Source: Pseudomonas sp. LBUM920
GTDB taxonomy: Bacteria; Pseudomonadota; Gammaproteobacteria; Pseudomonadales; Pseudomonadaceae
DNA length: 64,000 bases
Assembly (NCBI RefSeq): GCF_003852315.1
Contig: NZ_CP027762.1
Span: 4,383,501 to 4,447,500, forward strand
Reading direction: 5' to 3'
The first letter of the stretch is position 1; each line of letters opens with the position of its first letter. Shown here in pieces: positions 28,588 through 37,918 of this stretch. A model generated the notes under the pieces. The model was not told the DNA's origin, searched no databases, and worked only from the letters and a program-made list of their open reading frames with translations. The translations under genes and the position numbers were made by a program.

Positions 28588-28597
28588 CGGGTATTCC

Positions 28598-30016
28598 TCA
28601 GATCAATTCGCGAACGTCGATGAAACGACCGTTGACGGCAGCGGCGGCGGCCATGGCCGGGCTGACCAGGTGGGTACGCCCACCGGCGCCCTGACGCCCC
28701 TCGAAGTTACGGTTGGAGGTGGACGCGCAATGCTCGCCCGACTCCAAACGGTCCGGGTTCATCGCCAGGCACATGGAGCAGCCCGGTTCGCGCCATTCAA
28801 AACCGGCCTCAAGGAAGATCTTGTCCAGGCCCTCGGCTTCGGCTTGCGCTTTGACCAGGCCCGAACCTGGCACCACGATGGCTTGCTTGATGGTCGAGGC
28901 CACTTTGCGGCCCTTGGCGATCACCGCCGCGGCGCGCAGGTCTTCGATCCGCGAGTTGGTGCAGGAACCGATAAACACGCGATCCAACTGGATGTCGGTG
29001 ATCGCCTGATTGGCCTTCAAGCCCATGTACTTCAAGGCGCGCTCGATGGAGCCACGCTTGACCAGGTCGGTTTCCTTGGCCGGGTCCGGCACGTTCTGAT
29101 CGACGGCCAGGACCATTTCCGGCGAGGTGCCCCAGCTGACTTGCGGCTTGATCTGCGCGGCGTCGAGCTCAACCACGGTGTCGAAGACAGCGTCGGCGTC
29201 GGACACCAGGTCTTTCCAGGCCTCTACGGCAGCCTCCCAATCGGCGCCTTGCGGAGCGAAAGGACGGCCTTTGACGTATTCAACGGTTTTTTCATCCGCC
29301 GCGACCATGCCGACACGGGCACCGGCTTCGATGGACATGTTGCAGATGGTCATGCGGCCTTCGATGGACAGGTCGCGGATGGCGCTGCCGGCGAACTCGA
29401 TGGCATGGCCGTTACCGCCGGCCGTGCCGATCTTGCCAATCACGGCAAGCACGATGTCCTTGGCGGTCACGCCAAATGGCAATGTGCCTTCGACTTTGAC
29501 CAACATGTTCTTCATCTTTTTGGCGACCAGGCACTGGGTGGCGAACACATGTTCCACCTCCGAGGTGCCGATGCCATGGGCCAGGGCGCCGAATGCGCCG
29601 TGGGTGGAGGTGTGAGAGTCACCGCAGACCACGGTCATGCCCGGCAAGGTGGCGCCCTGCTCCGGGCCGATCACGTGCACGATGCCCTGACGCACGTCAT
29701 TCATCTTGAATTCGGTAATGCCATATTCATCGCAATAGTCGTCGAGGGTTTGCACCTGCAAACGCGACACCTGGTCGGCAATGGCCTCGATGCCGCCTTT
29801 GCGCTCCGGGGTGGTCGGTACGTTGTGGTCCGGGGTGGCGATGATCGAGTCGACGCGCCAGGGCTTGCGCCCGGCCAGCCGCAGGCCTTCAAACGCTTGG
29901 GGCGAGGTCACTTCATGGATGATGTGACGGTCGATATAGATCAGCGACGAGCCATCGTCGCGCCGTTTCACTTCATGGGAATCCCAAAGCTTGTCGTAAA
30001 GCGTTTTGCCGGCCAT
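28598..30016 (-). CDS. leuC: 3-isopropylmalate dehydratase large subunit
   Basis: A 472-residue aconitase-family subunit that binds the 4Fe-4S cluster. Cluster cysteines are in VCGDSHTSTHGAFG-adjacent segments and in FIGSCTNSRIEDL and CSMCLAMN. It catalyses the second step of leucine synthesis with LeuD. A LysR gene starts 149 bases away on the other strand and is a likely regulator of the leu genes by position. Confidence 0.97.
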   Translation of the reverse strand: MAGKTLYDKLWDSHEVKRRDDGSSLIYIDRHIIHEVTSPQAFEGLRLAGRKPWRVDSIIATPDHNVPTTPERKGGIEAIADQVSRLQVQTLDDYCDEYGITEFKMNDVRQGIVHVIGPEQGATLPGMTVVCGDSHTSTHGAFGALAHGIGTSEVEHVFATQCLVAKKMKNMLVKVEGTLPFGVTAKDIVLAVIGKIGTAGGNGHAIEFAGSAIRDLSIEGRMTICNMSIEAGARVGMVAADEKTVEYVKGRPFAPQGADWEAAVEAWKDLVSDADAVFDTVVELDAAQIKPQVSWGTSPEMVLAVDQNVPDPAKETDLVKRGSIERALKYMGLKANQAITDIQLDRVFIGSCTNSRIEDLRAAAVIAKGRKVASTIKQAIVVPGSGLVKAQAEAEGLDKIFLEAGFEWREPGCSMCLAMNPDRLESGEHCASTSNRNFEGRQGAGGRTHLVSPAMAAAAAVNGRFIDVRELI

Positions 30017-30164
30017 CAGTCGGTCCTCATCATCGGTCTTTCTATGCCCCGGGCTTTTGAGACATTCAATAACCCTTTGGCTTGTGAGGCTGATGGTATG
30101 GCGCTACATTAAATAACTCAAATTCATATTTTTTATGCTTTGGATTACCAACTGGAATACCACA

Positions 30165-31055
30165 ATGGACCTGGCCAACCTTAATGCCTTTATTGCCATC
30201 GCCGAGACCGGCAGCTTCTCCGGCGCCGGCGAACGCCTGCACCTGACCCAACCGGCCATCAGCAAGCGCATTGCCGGTCTGGAACAACAATTAAAGGTAC
30301 GTTTATTCGACCGCCTGGGCCGTGAAGTCGGCCTGACCGAGGCCGGGCGCGCTCTGCTGCCGCGTGCTTACCAGATTCTCAATGTGCTGGACGACACCCG
30401 CCGCGCGCTCACCAACCTGACCGGCGAAGTCAGCGGCCGCCTGACATTGGCCACCAGCCACCACATCGGCCTGCACCGCCTGCCACCGATTTTGCGCACC
30501 TTTACCCGCGAGTACCCGAACGTGGCGCTGGATATTCAGTTCCTCGATTCGGAAGTGGCCTACGAGGAAATCCTCCATGGTCGCGCTGAAGTGGCCGTTA
30601 TCACCCTGGCGCCCGATCCGCACAACCTGGTACGCGCCACCCCGGTGTGGGACGACCCGCTGGATTTCGTGGTGGCGCCCGAGCACAGCCTGACCGCCAA
30701 TGGCACGGTCAACCTGGCCGATATCGCCAAACACCCGGCGGTATTCCCCGGTGGCAACACCTTTACCCACCATATTGTCAGCCGCTTGTTTGAAGCCCAG
30801 GGCCTGACACCGAACATCGCCATGAGCACCAACTACCTGGAAACCATCAAGATGATGGTGTCCATCGGCCTGGCCTGGAGCGTGTTGCCGCGCACCATGC
30901 TCGATGAACAGGTGGCAAGTATCGCTTTGCCGGGCATACAGCTCAGTCGCCAGCTAGGCTATATCGTGCACACCGAAAGGACGCTGTCGAACGCTGCGCG
31001 GGCTTTCATGAGCCTATTGGATGCACAGGTCGATCTGCCAGGGACACCGGCATGA
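30165..31055 (+). CDS. LysR family regulator divergent from leuC
   Basis: A 296-residue LTTR with the winged helix-turn-helix at residues 4-62 (LANLNAFIAIAETGSFSGAGERLHLTQPAISKRIAGLE) and a substrate-binding effector domain after it. ATG 30165 is chosen because LTTRs normally begin a few residues before the first helix; the frame extends ten codons upstream without a ribosome site. Pseudomonas genomes keep an LTTR here (PA3122 position), divergent from leuCD, which suggests control of the leucine genes. The ligand is unknown. Confidence 0.9.
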   Translation: MDLANLNAFIAIAETGSFSGAGERLHLTQPAISKRIAGLEQQLKVRLFDRLGREVGLTEAGRALLPRAYQILNVLDDTRRALTNLTGEVSGRLTLATSHHIGLHRLPPILRTFTREYPNVALDIQFLDSEVAYEEILHGRAEVAVITLAPDPHNLVRATPVWDDPLDFVVAPEHSLTANGTVNLADIAKHPAVFPGGNTFTHHIVSRLFEAQGLTPNIAMSTNYLETIKMMVSIGLAWSVLPRTMLDEQVASIALPGIQLSRQLGYIVHTERTLSNAARAFMSLLDAQVDLPGTPA

Positions 31056-31120
31056 AGCTGTGCGGCCTCAAGGTCTGAATAAACCGCGCCGAACGCCCAT
31101 TGAGCCAAGGCCCTTTGATA

Positions 31121-34100
31121 ATGCGCAACCCCGTCGATTCCGTGCCACCCCTGCCCCGCATTTACGCCCTGGACCCTCAAGAGGCGGAACAAAGCTGGGA
31201 CAGCGCCCCGCAGTTGCTGGCAGCCCTCAACGCTGCCCGCCTGGGCGCGTGGTGCTGGGAAATCGACACCGGCAGGATCAGCTGGTCACGCGGCACCCAG
31301 GCGCTGTTCGGCTACGATCCGCGCCAGCCGCTACCCAAAGACCTGGATTACCTGGATCTGCTCGCGCCGTCGGATCGCGCGCGCGTGGTGCGGGCCTTTC
31401 ACGCCGTGCTGGCGGGCGAGCCGTTTGAACAGGCCATGCACCACCACATCCAGTGGCCCGATGGCAGCCATCACTGGCTGGAAATCAACGGCAGCCTGGC
31501 ACCGGACAAGACCGGCCGGCGCCGCATGATCGGCGTGATTCGCGAAACCACTCGCCAGCGCGAGCGCGAACACGCCCTTATCCACTCGGAAAAACGCTTC
31601 GCCACACTGTTTCATCTGTGCCCGAATATGGTCCTGCTGACCCGCCAGGCCGACGGCCTGATCAGCGAAGCCAACCAGTATTTCGAGATGCTTTTCGGCT
31701 GGCCCGTGGCCCAGGCCATCGGCCGCACCACGCTGGACCTGGGCCTGTGGCGTGACCCGCAACAGCGCGCCCTGCTGGTCAGGGCCACCCAACGCAAGGG
31801 CGAACCCATCAGCATGGAAGTGCAGTTCTGCGCCAGCAACGGCCAGATCCACGACGGCACCTTGAGCGCACAAAAAGTCGAGCTGGAGGGCGAGGCCTAC
31901 CTGATCAGCACGTTTGTCGACACCACCGAGCGCAAAAACGCCGAACAGGCGCTCAAGGACAGCCAGGAGCGCCTCGACCTGGCCCTGGATTCGGCACAGC
32001 TGGGCACCTGGGACTGGCATATCCCCAGCGGCATGCTGTATGGCTCGGCCCGCGCGGCGCAACTGCACGGCCTGGAGGCGTTGCCGTTTCACGAACCTTT
32101 CGATGCGTTTTTTGAAGGCATGTCCGATGAAGAACGCGAGGGCATGCGCAACGCCTATCGCAGCCTGCGTGAAGGCCCGGATGGCAATTACCAGCTGACC
32201 TACCGCGTACAGATGGAGGACGGCAGCGCTCGTTACCTGGAAAGCCGCGCGCGGCTGTATCGCGACGAATCGGGCAAACCGTTGCGCATGGCCGGCACCT
32301 TGCTGGATATCACCGACCAGGTGGAACGCGAGCAGCGCATCACCGCCTCCGAAGAAAAGTTCGCCAGCCTGTTCCAGGCCAGCCCCGACCCAATCTGCGT
32401 GACCTACCTGGACAGCGGCGCCTTTATCGAAATCAACCCCGCGTTCACTCAGACCTTTGGCTGGACCGCCGCCGAGGTGATCGACAAAAGCGCCGACCAG
32501 ATCGGGCTGTGGGATGACTCGAGCAAGCGCCTGCAACGTATCGAACGGGTCATTCGCGAGCAGTCGTTAAACAATGTCGCCATTGTGGTGCATCACAAAA
32601 ACGGCCAAAGCCTGACCTGCGTGATTTCCAGCCGCCTGATCAAGGTCGGCGACCAACCCTGCATTGTCACCACCCTGCGCGATATCACCCAGCAACAACG
32701 CTCCGAGGCCGCCCTTAAGGCCAGCGAGGAAAAATTCGCCAAGGCCTTCCATTCAAGCCCCGATGCCATCTCCATTACCGAACGCGACACCGGCCGTTAT
32801 GTGGAGGTCAATGACGGCTTCTGCCGCCTCACCGGTTACCGCGCCGAGGAGGCCATCGGGCTGACGCTGTATCAGATCGGCATCTGGGCCGATGAGAATC
32901 AGCGCGCGGCGCTGCTGGCCGAACTGCAGATCAAGGGCCGTATTCATCACCTGGAAATGCTGTGGCACAACAAACGTGGCGAATTGTTGGCCGTGGAGGT
33001 ATCGGTCGAACCGATCACCCTCAATGAAACGCCGTGCCTGCTGCTGACGGCGCGGGACGTGAGCCTGCTGAAAAACGCCCAGGCGCAGATCCGTCACCTG
33101 GCCTATCACGACCCGCTGACCAACCTGCCCAATCGTGCGCTGCTGATGGACCGCCTGAGCCAGCAGATCGCCCTGCTCAAACGCCATAACCTGCGGGGCG
33201 CCCTGCTGTTTCTCGACCTCGACCATTTCAAGCACATCAACGATTCCCTCGGCCACCCGGTGGGCGACACCGTGCTGAAAATCGTCACCGCACGCCTCGA
33301 AGCCAGCGTGCGCATGGAAGATACGGTGGCGCGCCTGGGCGGCGATGAGTTCGTGGTGCTGCTCAGCGGCCTGGAAGGTACACGCGTGGAAGTCAGCGCC
33401 CAGGTACAGGAACTGGCGGACACCCTGCGCGAATTGCTCTCGGAACCGATGTTCCTCGATGGCCATCGCCTGCAGGTCACGCCGAGCATTGGCGTGGCGC
33501 TGATCCCCGACCATGGCTCGACACCCGCAGACCTGCTCAAGCGTGCCGACATTGCGCTGTATCGGGCCAAGGATTCAGGACGCAACACCACGCAGATGTT
33601 TCATAACAGCATGCAGAAAACCGCCAGTGAACGCCTGCGCATGGAGACCGACCTGCGTCTGGCGCTGTCACGCGGTGAGTTCAGCGTGCATTACCAGCCT
33701 CAAGTGGATGCGCGCGGCAATCGCATCATCGGTGCCGAAGCGCTGGTGCGCTGGCAGCACCCGCAACTGGGGGCGCAGTCACCCACCGAATTTATCAAAG
33801 TGCTGGAAGACAGCGGCCTGATCCTGGAAGTCGGCACCTGGATTCTTGATGAAGCCTGCGGCGCATTTGCCCAATTGATCGCCGATGGCTTGGTAGACCC
33901 GTTGAATTTCAGCCTGTGCGTGAATATAAGCCCGCGCCAGTTCCGCCAGAACGACTTCGTGGAGCGGGTGGAGCGCAGCCTCAAGCAGCATCACCTGCCG
34001 TATAGCCTGCTGAAACTGGAAATTACCGAAGGCATCGTGATCCAGAACCTGGATGACACAGTGGCCAAGATGCGCCGCCTGAAAAAACTCGGCGTGAGCT

Positions 34101-34399
34101 TTGCCATGGACGACTTCGGCACCGGCTATTCGTCGCTGACCTACCTCAAGCGCTTGCCGGTGGATGCGTTGAAGATCGATCAGTCCTTTGTGCGCGACGC
34201 CACCCACGACCCCAACGATGCCGAAATCATCCGCGCCATCGTCGCCATGGCGCGCAGCTTGAACCTGGACGTGATCGCCGAGGGCGTGGAAACCCCGGAA
34301 CAACTGGCATTCCTGCAAAAGCTGGGCTGCCATTTGTTCCAGGGGTATTTACACAGCCGGCCTCTGCCCATCGAGGCGTTCAGGAAGCTACTGGGCTGA
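31121..34399 (+). CDS. Multi-PAS GGDEF-EAL c-di-GMP signalling protein
   Basis: A 1092-residue cytoplasmic protein with no obvious membrane span. About five PAS-type sensory domains fill residues 30-650 (each followed by a PAC-like DITxQ or DTTER segment), then a GGDEF domain with intact RLGGDEF near residue 740, then an EAL domain with GAEALVRW near 870 and the DDFGTGYSS metal/catalytic segment. Both catalytic signatures look complete, so it could make, degrade or switch c-di-GMP. ATG 31121 has AAGG ten bases ahead; a TTG at 31100 is possible. Its stop is only three bases from the stop of the opposing gene, with no terminator between. Confidence 0.92.
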   Translation: MRNPVDSVPPLPRIYALDPQEAEQSWDSAPQLLAALNAARLGAWCWEIDTGRISWSRGTQALFGYDPRQPLPKDLDYLDLLAPSDRARVVRAFHAVLAGEPFEQAMHHHIQWPDGSHHWLEINGSLAPDKTGRRRMIGVIRETTRQREREHALIHSEKRFATLFHLCPNMVLLTRQADGLISEANQYFEMLFGWPVAQAIGRTTLDLGLWRDPQQRALLVRATQRKGEPISMEVQFCASNGQIHDGTLSAQKVELEGEAYLISTFVDTTERKNAEQALKDSQERLDLALDSAQLGTWDWHIPSGMLYGSARAAQLHGLEALPFHEPFDAFFEGMSDEEREGMRNAYRSLREGPDGNYQLTYRVQMEDGSARYLESRARLYRDESGKPLRMAGTLLDITDQVEREQRITASEEKFASLFQASPDPICVTYLDSGAFIEINPAFTQTFGWTAAEVIDKSADQIGLWDDSSKRLQRIERVIREQSLNNVAIVVHHKNGQSLTCVISSRLIKVGDQPCIVTTLRDITQQQRSEAALKASEEKFAKAFHSSPDAISITERDTGRYVEVNDGFCRLTGYRAEEAIGLTLYQIGIWADENQRAALLAELQIKGRIHHLEMLWHNKRGELLAVEVSVEPITLNETPCLLLTARDVSLLKNAQAQIRHLAYHDPLTNLPNRALLMDRLSQQIALLKRHNLRGALLFLDLDHFKHINDSLGHPVGDTVLKIVTARLEASVRMEDTVARLGGDEFVVLLSGLEGTRVEVSAQVQELADTLRELLSEPMFLDGHRLQVTPSIGVALIPDHGSTPADLLKRADIALYRAKDSGRNTTQMFHNSMQKTASERLRMETDLRLALSRGEFSVHYQPQVDARGNRIIGAEALVRWQHPQLGAQSPTEFIKVLEDSGLILEVGTWILDEACGAFAQLIADGLVDPLNFSLCVNISPRQFRQNDFVERVERSLKQHHLPYSLLKLEITEGIVIQNLDDTVAKMRRLKKLGVSFAMDDFGTGYSSLTYLKRLPVDALKIDQSFVRDATHDPNDAEIIRAIVAMARSLNLDVIAEGVETPEQLAFLQKLGCHLFQGYLHSRPLPIEAFRKLLG

Positions 34400-34402
34400 C
34401 CC

Positions 34403-35686
34403 TTACACGAGCTTCAATGCGCGAAACCCGGTGTTCATCCATCGCGATGACGCCAGGTCCTGCTTTTGCCCATAAAAGTCCAGCGCGCCATTGATGACCG
34501 CGACCGAGTGGCCCGTGTCCGCCAGCGTGCCGACCGCGCCCCGGGCCAGTTCTTCAACCGTGCTTTCACGCATATAGGCGTACAACCCAAGCCGCCGCAG
34601 CGCCTCCCCCGGGTACTCGCCGTCGTTGAGGGTGTGCAGGGCCGTTGCATAGCTCTGCCCGGCGCGCATGTCGTTATTCTCCATGTGCGCGCGCTTGGCA
34701 CTGACCGCGTACAAGAAGTTGGCGTAATTGATCAGCTGCGTATGACTGCCATGGAAATTTGACGCGACGATGGCCTGGCGCAGTTCATCATGGGTCACCG
34801 TCAGCGTGAAGGAGTCCCTCATGACCACCTCAAAACCGTCGGCGGTAACTTGGATGCGCTTATAGATCCCCTGAGGGTCCTGCCAGAACCGGATGATCGC
34901 CGCCTTGATCGCCGACACCGTGACGCAATTGCCTTCCACGCCCTGATAAAAACCACCCCAGATCTGTTCGGGCGTCATGCCGGACACCACATCGGACACC
35001 TGCCTGGCGTTGTCGGGGGCCGCCGGTTTGTCGTCGAACAACACGTACCCGTAACCCTGCTTGACCGTGCGCCGCTCGTGGTAATGATGGCTTACGCCCT
35101 CCATCACCAGCGCCGAGCCAAAGTTGTGCGTCCCCATGACCCCCACCGCGCCCTTTGCCTGCATGGCACTTGACGGCACGTACTGGCACAGGCCGAACAG
35201 GCCCATGCCCTGCAAACACCGCTGGACGGTCTCGCCCTCCAGTGTTTTTGCCAGCGCAGCTTCAAACGTCGGGTAATTCCCGGTCAGTTGCTTGCGCTTT
35301 ACGAACGCCGCGAACACAAAATTGGCATCCTTGACTGCCCCGCTATCGTCGCCGCTGAACCTTGAGGCCTGCGTCGCCTGCGCCAACTCCTGGCGAGACA
35401 ACTGAACCTTGAACTCGTCCTTCATGGTGATGTGGTACCCATCGCCCGTGGCAGTCAGCGCATTGAACATGCCAGCCGGGTGTTGCCCGAAGGTTGTCAT
35501 CATCAGTTTGATGACGGCTGCGTGGGTGCTGGTGTCAAAGTGCTCGCCAAACTGGCCGTGCGCCGCATTGAATGCACGGATGATCTGCGCAGGTTTTTCC
35601 CCCGCACGTTTTGACGAAAACACCGAAGCCGCGTCGTCGTACCCGTTGGCCGGCGAGCCTGGGCCATTACTTGCTGTGATATTCAT
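34403..35686 (-). CDS. Tandem cysteine-protease-like protein: dead N-half, intact C-half (candidate type III effector)
   Basis: A 427-residue protein I do not recognise by name. It is two diverged copies of one ~185-residue domain. The C-half has IWGGFYQGVEGNC with Gln248 and Cys254 six residues apart, as in papain/calpain enzymes, and GHSVAVING with His393 and Asn399. The N-half aligns without gaps over residues 53-110 but has Ser53 for Cys, Gly47 for Gln and Gly190 for His, so it should be inactive. The start has no acidic residue in the first 12 positions and Ile at position 3, features of Pseudomonas type III substrates. AGGAAA precedes the ATG. It is last in a three-gene unit. A secreted toxin or immunity role is also possible. 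Confidence 0.7.
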   Translation of the reverse strand: MNITASNGPGSPANGYDDAASVFSSKRAGEKPAQIIRAFNAAHGQFGEHFDTSTHAAVIKLMMTTFGQHPAGMFNALTATGDGYHITMKDEFKVQLSRQELAQATQASRFSGDDSGAVKDANFVFAAFVKRKQLTGNYPTFEAALAKTLEGETVQRCLQGMGLFGLCQYVPSSAMQAKGAVGVMGTHNFGSALVMEGVSHHYHERRTVKQGYGYVLFDDKPAAPDNARQVSDVVSGMTPEQIWGGFYQGVEGNCVTVSAIKAAIIRFWQDPQGIYKRIQVTADGFEVVMRDSFTLTVTHDELRQAIVASNFHGSHTQLINYANFLYAVSAKRAHMENNDMRAGQSYATALHTLNDGEYPGEALRRLGLYAYMRESTVEELARGAVGTLADTGHSVAVINGALDFYGQKQDLASSRWMNTGFRALKLV

Positions 35687-35785
35687 TCACTGATTTCCTG
35701 AGACTTACCGAAGCAATAACCTGCAAAACACAATCGGGGCGGCGTTGCGATGGGGTGAGCCGCCCGCATCGCCTGTGGTCGCCCT

Positions 35786-36736
35786 CTAGAAAAGTGCTAT
35801 CGCCTGACCGCGGGCAGGCGTGGCGCCCCTGCGTCCCCACAACTCTTCGCGGCCGTTGATCACCGCCACCGAATGCCCGGTGCGATTGCACATGCCCAAT
35901 TGCCCACGGGCGAGCTCGCGCACAGAGACCGTTTTCATGTGCTTGCGCAGCCCCAGGCGCATGAACCCCTCCCCCGGCCCATGCTCATCCTCACCGTTGT
36001 TCAGGCTGCGAATCGCAGCCTGATAACTTCTGCCCGCCGTGTAATCGTTGTTTTCCATCTGTGCGCGCTTGGCACTGACCGCAAACAGAAATTGCGCATC
36101 CTTGAGCATGCCCTTGTCCTGCCCTCTGAACTTCGCGCCTCGCGCACCTTCGGCCAATTCACGGTCAGTCAGGGTGAGCTGAAAATCATCGCGCATCACC
36201 ACTCGATAACCGCCGCTGAGGCGGGTGACGTGCTGGTAGATATCCGTGGGGCTCTGGCCAAATCGGTGCATCGCCGCCTTGATCGCCGACACCGTTACGC
36301 AATTGCCATCGGGGCCTTGGCGAAACCCACCCCAGATGTTGTCCGGCTTCGCACCGCCGCGCTTGTTTGAGAGGCACGGGATCGCGGCTTCGGAATTGGG
36401 CCTGGGGGTGATCGGCTCATGCACCACCGACGGATTGACCGGTGGCGTGGGTATAACGGGGACGGACTTATCTTTGTCGGCCGACAACACCCTCAGTATC
36501 TGAGCCAATAAAGAACTCAACAGCGCAGCAAACGACTGAACAGCATCGCGCTCATTATCGGCGCGCACCCGGCGCTCTGAATGACTGACAGAGGGACGAC
36601 AAATAGTCGCCGCAGTTTTTTGTTCAATCAGGTTCAAGTGAATATCCACTGGATGATTGGCACTTCTTAAATCACTATTGATCGCCTGCCTGACATCGAT
36701 GACACGCGCAATATTATTAATTAAACAGTTAGACAT
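35786..36736 (-). CDS. Cysteine-protease-like protein with Pro-rich linker (candidate type III effector)
   Basis: A 316-residue protein. Residues 1-65 are of unknown fold; residues 66-90 form an amphipathic Leu-rich helix (FAALLSSLLAQILRVLSADKDK), followed by a Pro-rich linker at 92-120. The catalytic-type domain at 130-300 matches the C-half of the neighbouring 427-residue protein: IWGGFRQGPDGNC (Gln140, Cys146) and TGHSVAVING (His288, Asn294). Between these both share VVMRDxFxLT and FLFAVSAKRAxMENND. ATG 36736 is chosen because GGGGGG lies just before it, and the longer frame to 36799 runs through a hairpin. No acidic residue occurs in the first 12 positions. The substrate is unknown; OTU-type activity is an alternative reading of DGNC. 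Confidence 0.7.
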   Translation of the reverse strand: MSNCLINNIARVIDVRQAINSDLRSANHPVDIHLNLIEQKTAATICRPSVSHSERRVRADNERDAVQSFAALLSSLLAQILRVLSADKDKSVPVIPTPPVNPSVVHEPITPRPNSEAAIPCLSNKRGGAKPDNIWGGFRQGPDGNCVTVSAIKAAMHRFGQSPTDIYQHVTRLSGGYRVVMRDDFQLTLTDRELAEGARGAKFRGQDKGMLKDAQFLFAVSAKRAQMENNDYTAGRSYQAAIRSLNNGEDEHGPGEGFMRLGLRKHMKTVSVRELARGQLGMCNRTGHSVAVINGREELWGRRGATPARGQAIALF

Positions 36737-36749
36737 ATGCCCCCCATGG

Positions 36750-36790
36750 GCAGGCACCTCTTTGCAACTTACAGCCAAAGAGGTGCCTGC
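36750..36790. repeat. Perfect 15-bp inverted repeat between the second and third genes of the unit
   Basis: GCAGGCACCTCTTTG at 36750-36764 and its exact complement at 36776-36790 are separated by 11 bases. On the minus strand the stem ends two bases before the GGGGGG ribosome site of the gene at 36736. There is no T-tract, so it may be an RNA-stability or translation-control element. Confidence 0.75.
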
Positions 36791-36823
36791 TTGCTTCAAG
36801 AAGTTAAACCGGGATTGGGACGA

Positions 36824-37819
36824 TCAGGCCTTGAACACGGGCCTGGTATTTAACCGCCAGTTTCTTGGATCAAAACGATCTTCAACCGGGCCTGGGCTGG
36901 TTAAGTCCGGAACCGGCGTATCAGGCAAGGGCTTTGGAGTGATGTCCGGCATCACCGAGGGCGCTGGCTCTGGCGTGACCACCGGCGTGACGCTGCCTGG
37001 CACCGCCGGTGTGTGGTCTGGCTTGATCTCGGTCTTTGGCGCTGGCGGCACGCCAGGCTTGATACCCGACTCGACCTCAGGCGTGACCGTGCCGGGCACC
37101 TCAGGGGCAGGTTCTGGCGTGATGTCAGCCTTCACGTCCGGTGTCACACCTGGCTTGATCCCCGGCTGCGGGGCGGTTTCAGGCAATGGCGACAGATCCA
37201 GCACACGCTTTAGTTGTGGCACGTTGTTCACAACCGCCTGCGCATCCGTGCAATGGCAATGACCGGCATTCACATTGACGTGTACGTTGGTCTTGCCGTC
37301 ATTCGTCACGGTAATCGCCGGCTCGGACGCGGGCTGATGTGGCAGCGCCACTGGCGCCTTGAGTGCCGAGGGCACTAGCACCGCAGCGTCCATCAGCTGC
37401 CGCTTTGCTTGCGGCTGCGGCGCCTGCGGTTCGGCCGGCAAGTTGCCCACCTCCGGAGTACTCGGCTGCTTGGCGACATCGAAACTCACCGGCAATGTGC
37501 GCGCCTCAGGCTTGGCGTCTGGCACAACGCCTGGGCCGGACAGCAGCGCGGGCGTCAAATCCTTTCCGGAGACCATTTCACGTATAGCCTTGAAAACCTG
37601 TTCGAGCATGTCAAATAACCGCGTGAGCGCGGCACCCGGAATCATCAGTTCGTTGGGCGAGAACCGGACGTTGTCAGTGCTCAGCGGCGTGGTGGCAACA
37701 CGCACTCCGGAAACCTGCACGTCTGTTGTTTCCGCCAACTTAGCGGATGAAATACTGTTGCGATCCAGCACAGACGCATTAACTTTCATGAACGATGGAT
37801 TATTAACCGACAGCGACAT
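36824..37819 (-). CDS. Pro-rich protein, first gene of the candidate type III unit
   Basis: A 331-residue protein I do not recognise. The first 50 residues are Ser-rich (nine Ser), have no Asp or Glu before residue 19 and carry Leu at position 3, which fits the known pattern of Pseudomonas type III secretion signals. Residues about 60-85 form an amphipathic helix (LTRLFDMLEQVFKAIREMVSGKD) like that in the second protein. A His/Cys patch GHCHC lies near residue 187. The last third is repeats of PGxVTPE, KPGVTPD and TPEPAPxV, ending RFDPRNWRLNTRPVFKA. It has no Cys-His protease signature. AAGGAA precedes ATG 37819, and a Hrp-box-like promoter lies 100 bases upstream. It could be an effector, a translocation helper or a structural partner. 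Confidence 0.65.
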   Translation of the reverse strand: MSLSVNNPSFMKVNASVLDRNSISSAKLAETTDVQVSGVRVATTPLSTDNVRFSPNELMIPGAALTRLFDMLEQVFKAIREMVSGKDLTPALLSGPGVVPDAKPEARTLPVSFDVAKQPSTPEVGNLPAEPQAPQPQAKRQLMDAAVLVPSALKAPVALPHQPASEPAITVTNDGKTNVHVNVNAGHCHCTDAQAVVNNVPQLKRVLDLSPLPETAPQPGIKPGVTPDVKADITPEPAPEVPGTVTPEVESGIKPGVPPAPKTEIKPDHTPAVPGSVTPVVTPEPAPSVMPDITPKPLPDTPVPDLTSPGPVEDRFDPRNWRLNTRPVFKA

Positions 37820-37918
37820 TTAGCAATTCCTTATTTAACAGTGCCTGGCCGATCAGCGGGCCAGAGAAGTGAGCGTGTCAACAGCTGAGAACAACAACGT
37901 TGCTTCACAGTCCTTACT

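Noticed and set aside
28670..30112. 480-codon plus-strand frame opposite leuC
   Set aside because: Shadow of leuC, which has all its iron-sulfur motifs; the product is low-complexity His/Gly/Arg-rich text.
35786..36736. Firm assignment as an OTU deubiquitinase from the DGNC motif
   Set aside because: Only DGNC fits OTU; the sister protein reads EGNC, and the Gln spacing and GHSVAVING fit papain/calpain better. Left open as an alternative.
36737..36799. N-terminal extension of the second protease-like gene
   Set aside because: These codons come from the perfect hairpin; a strong GGGGGG site directly precedes the ATG at 36736.
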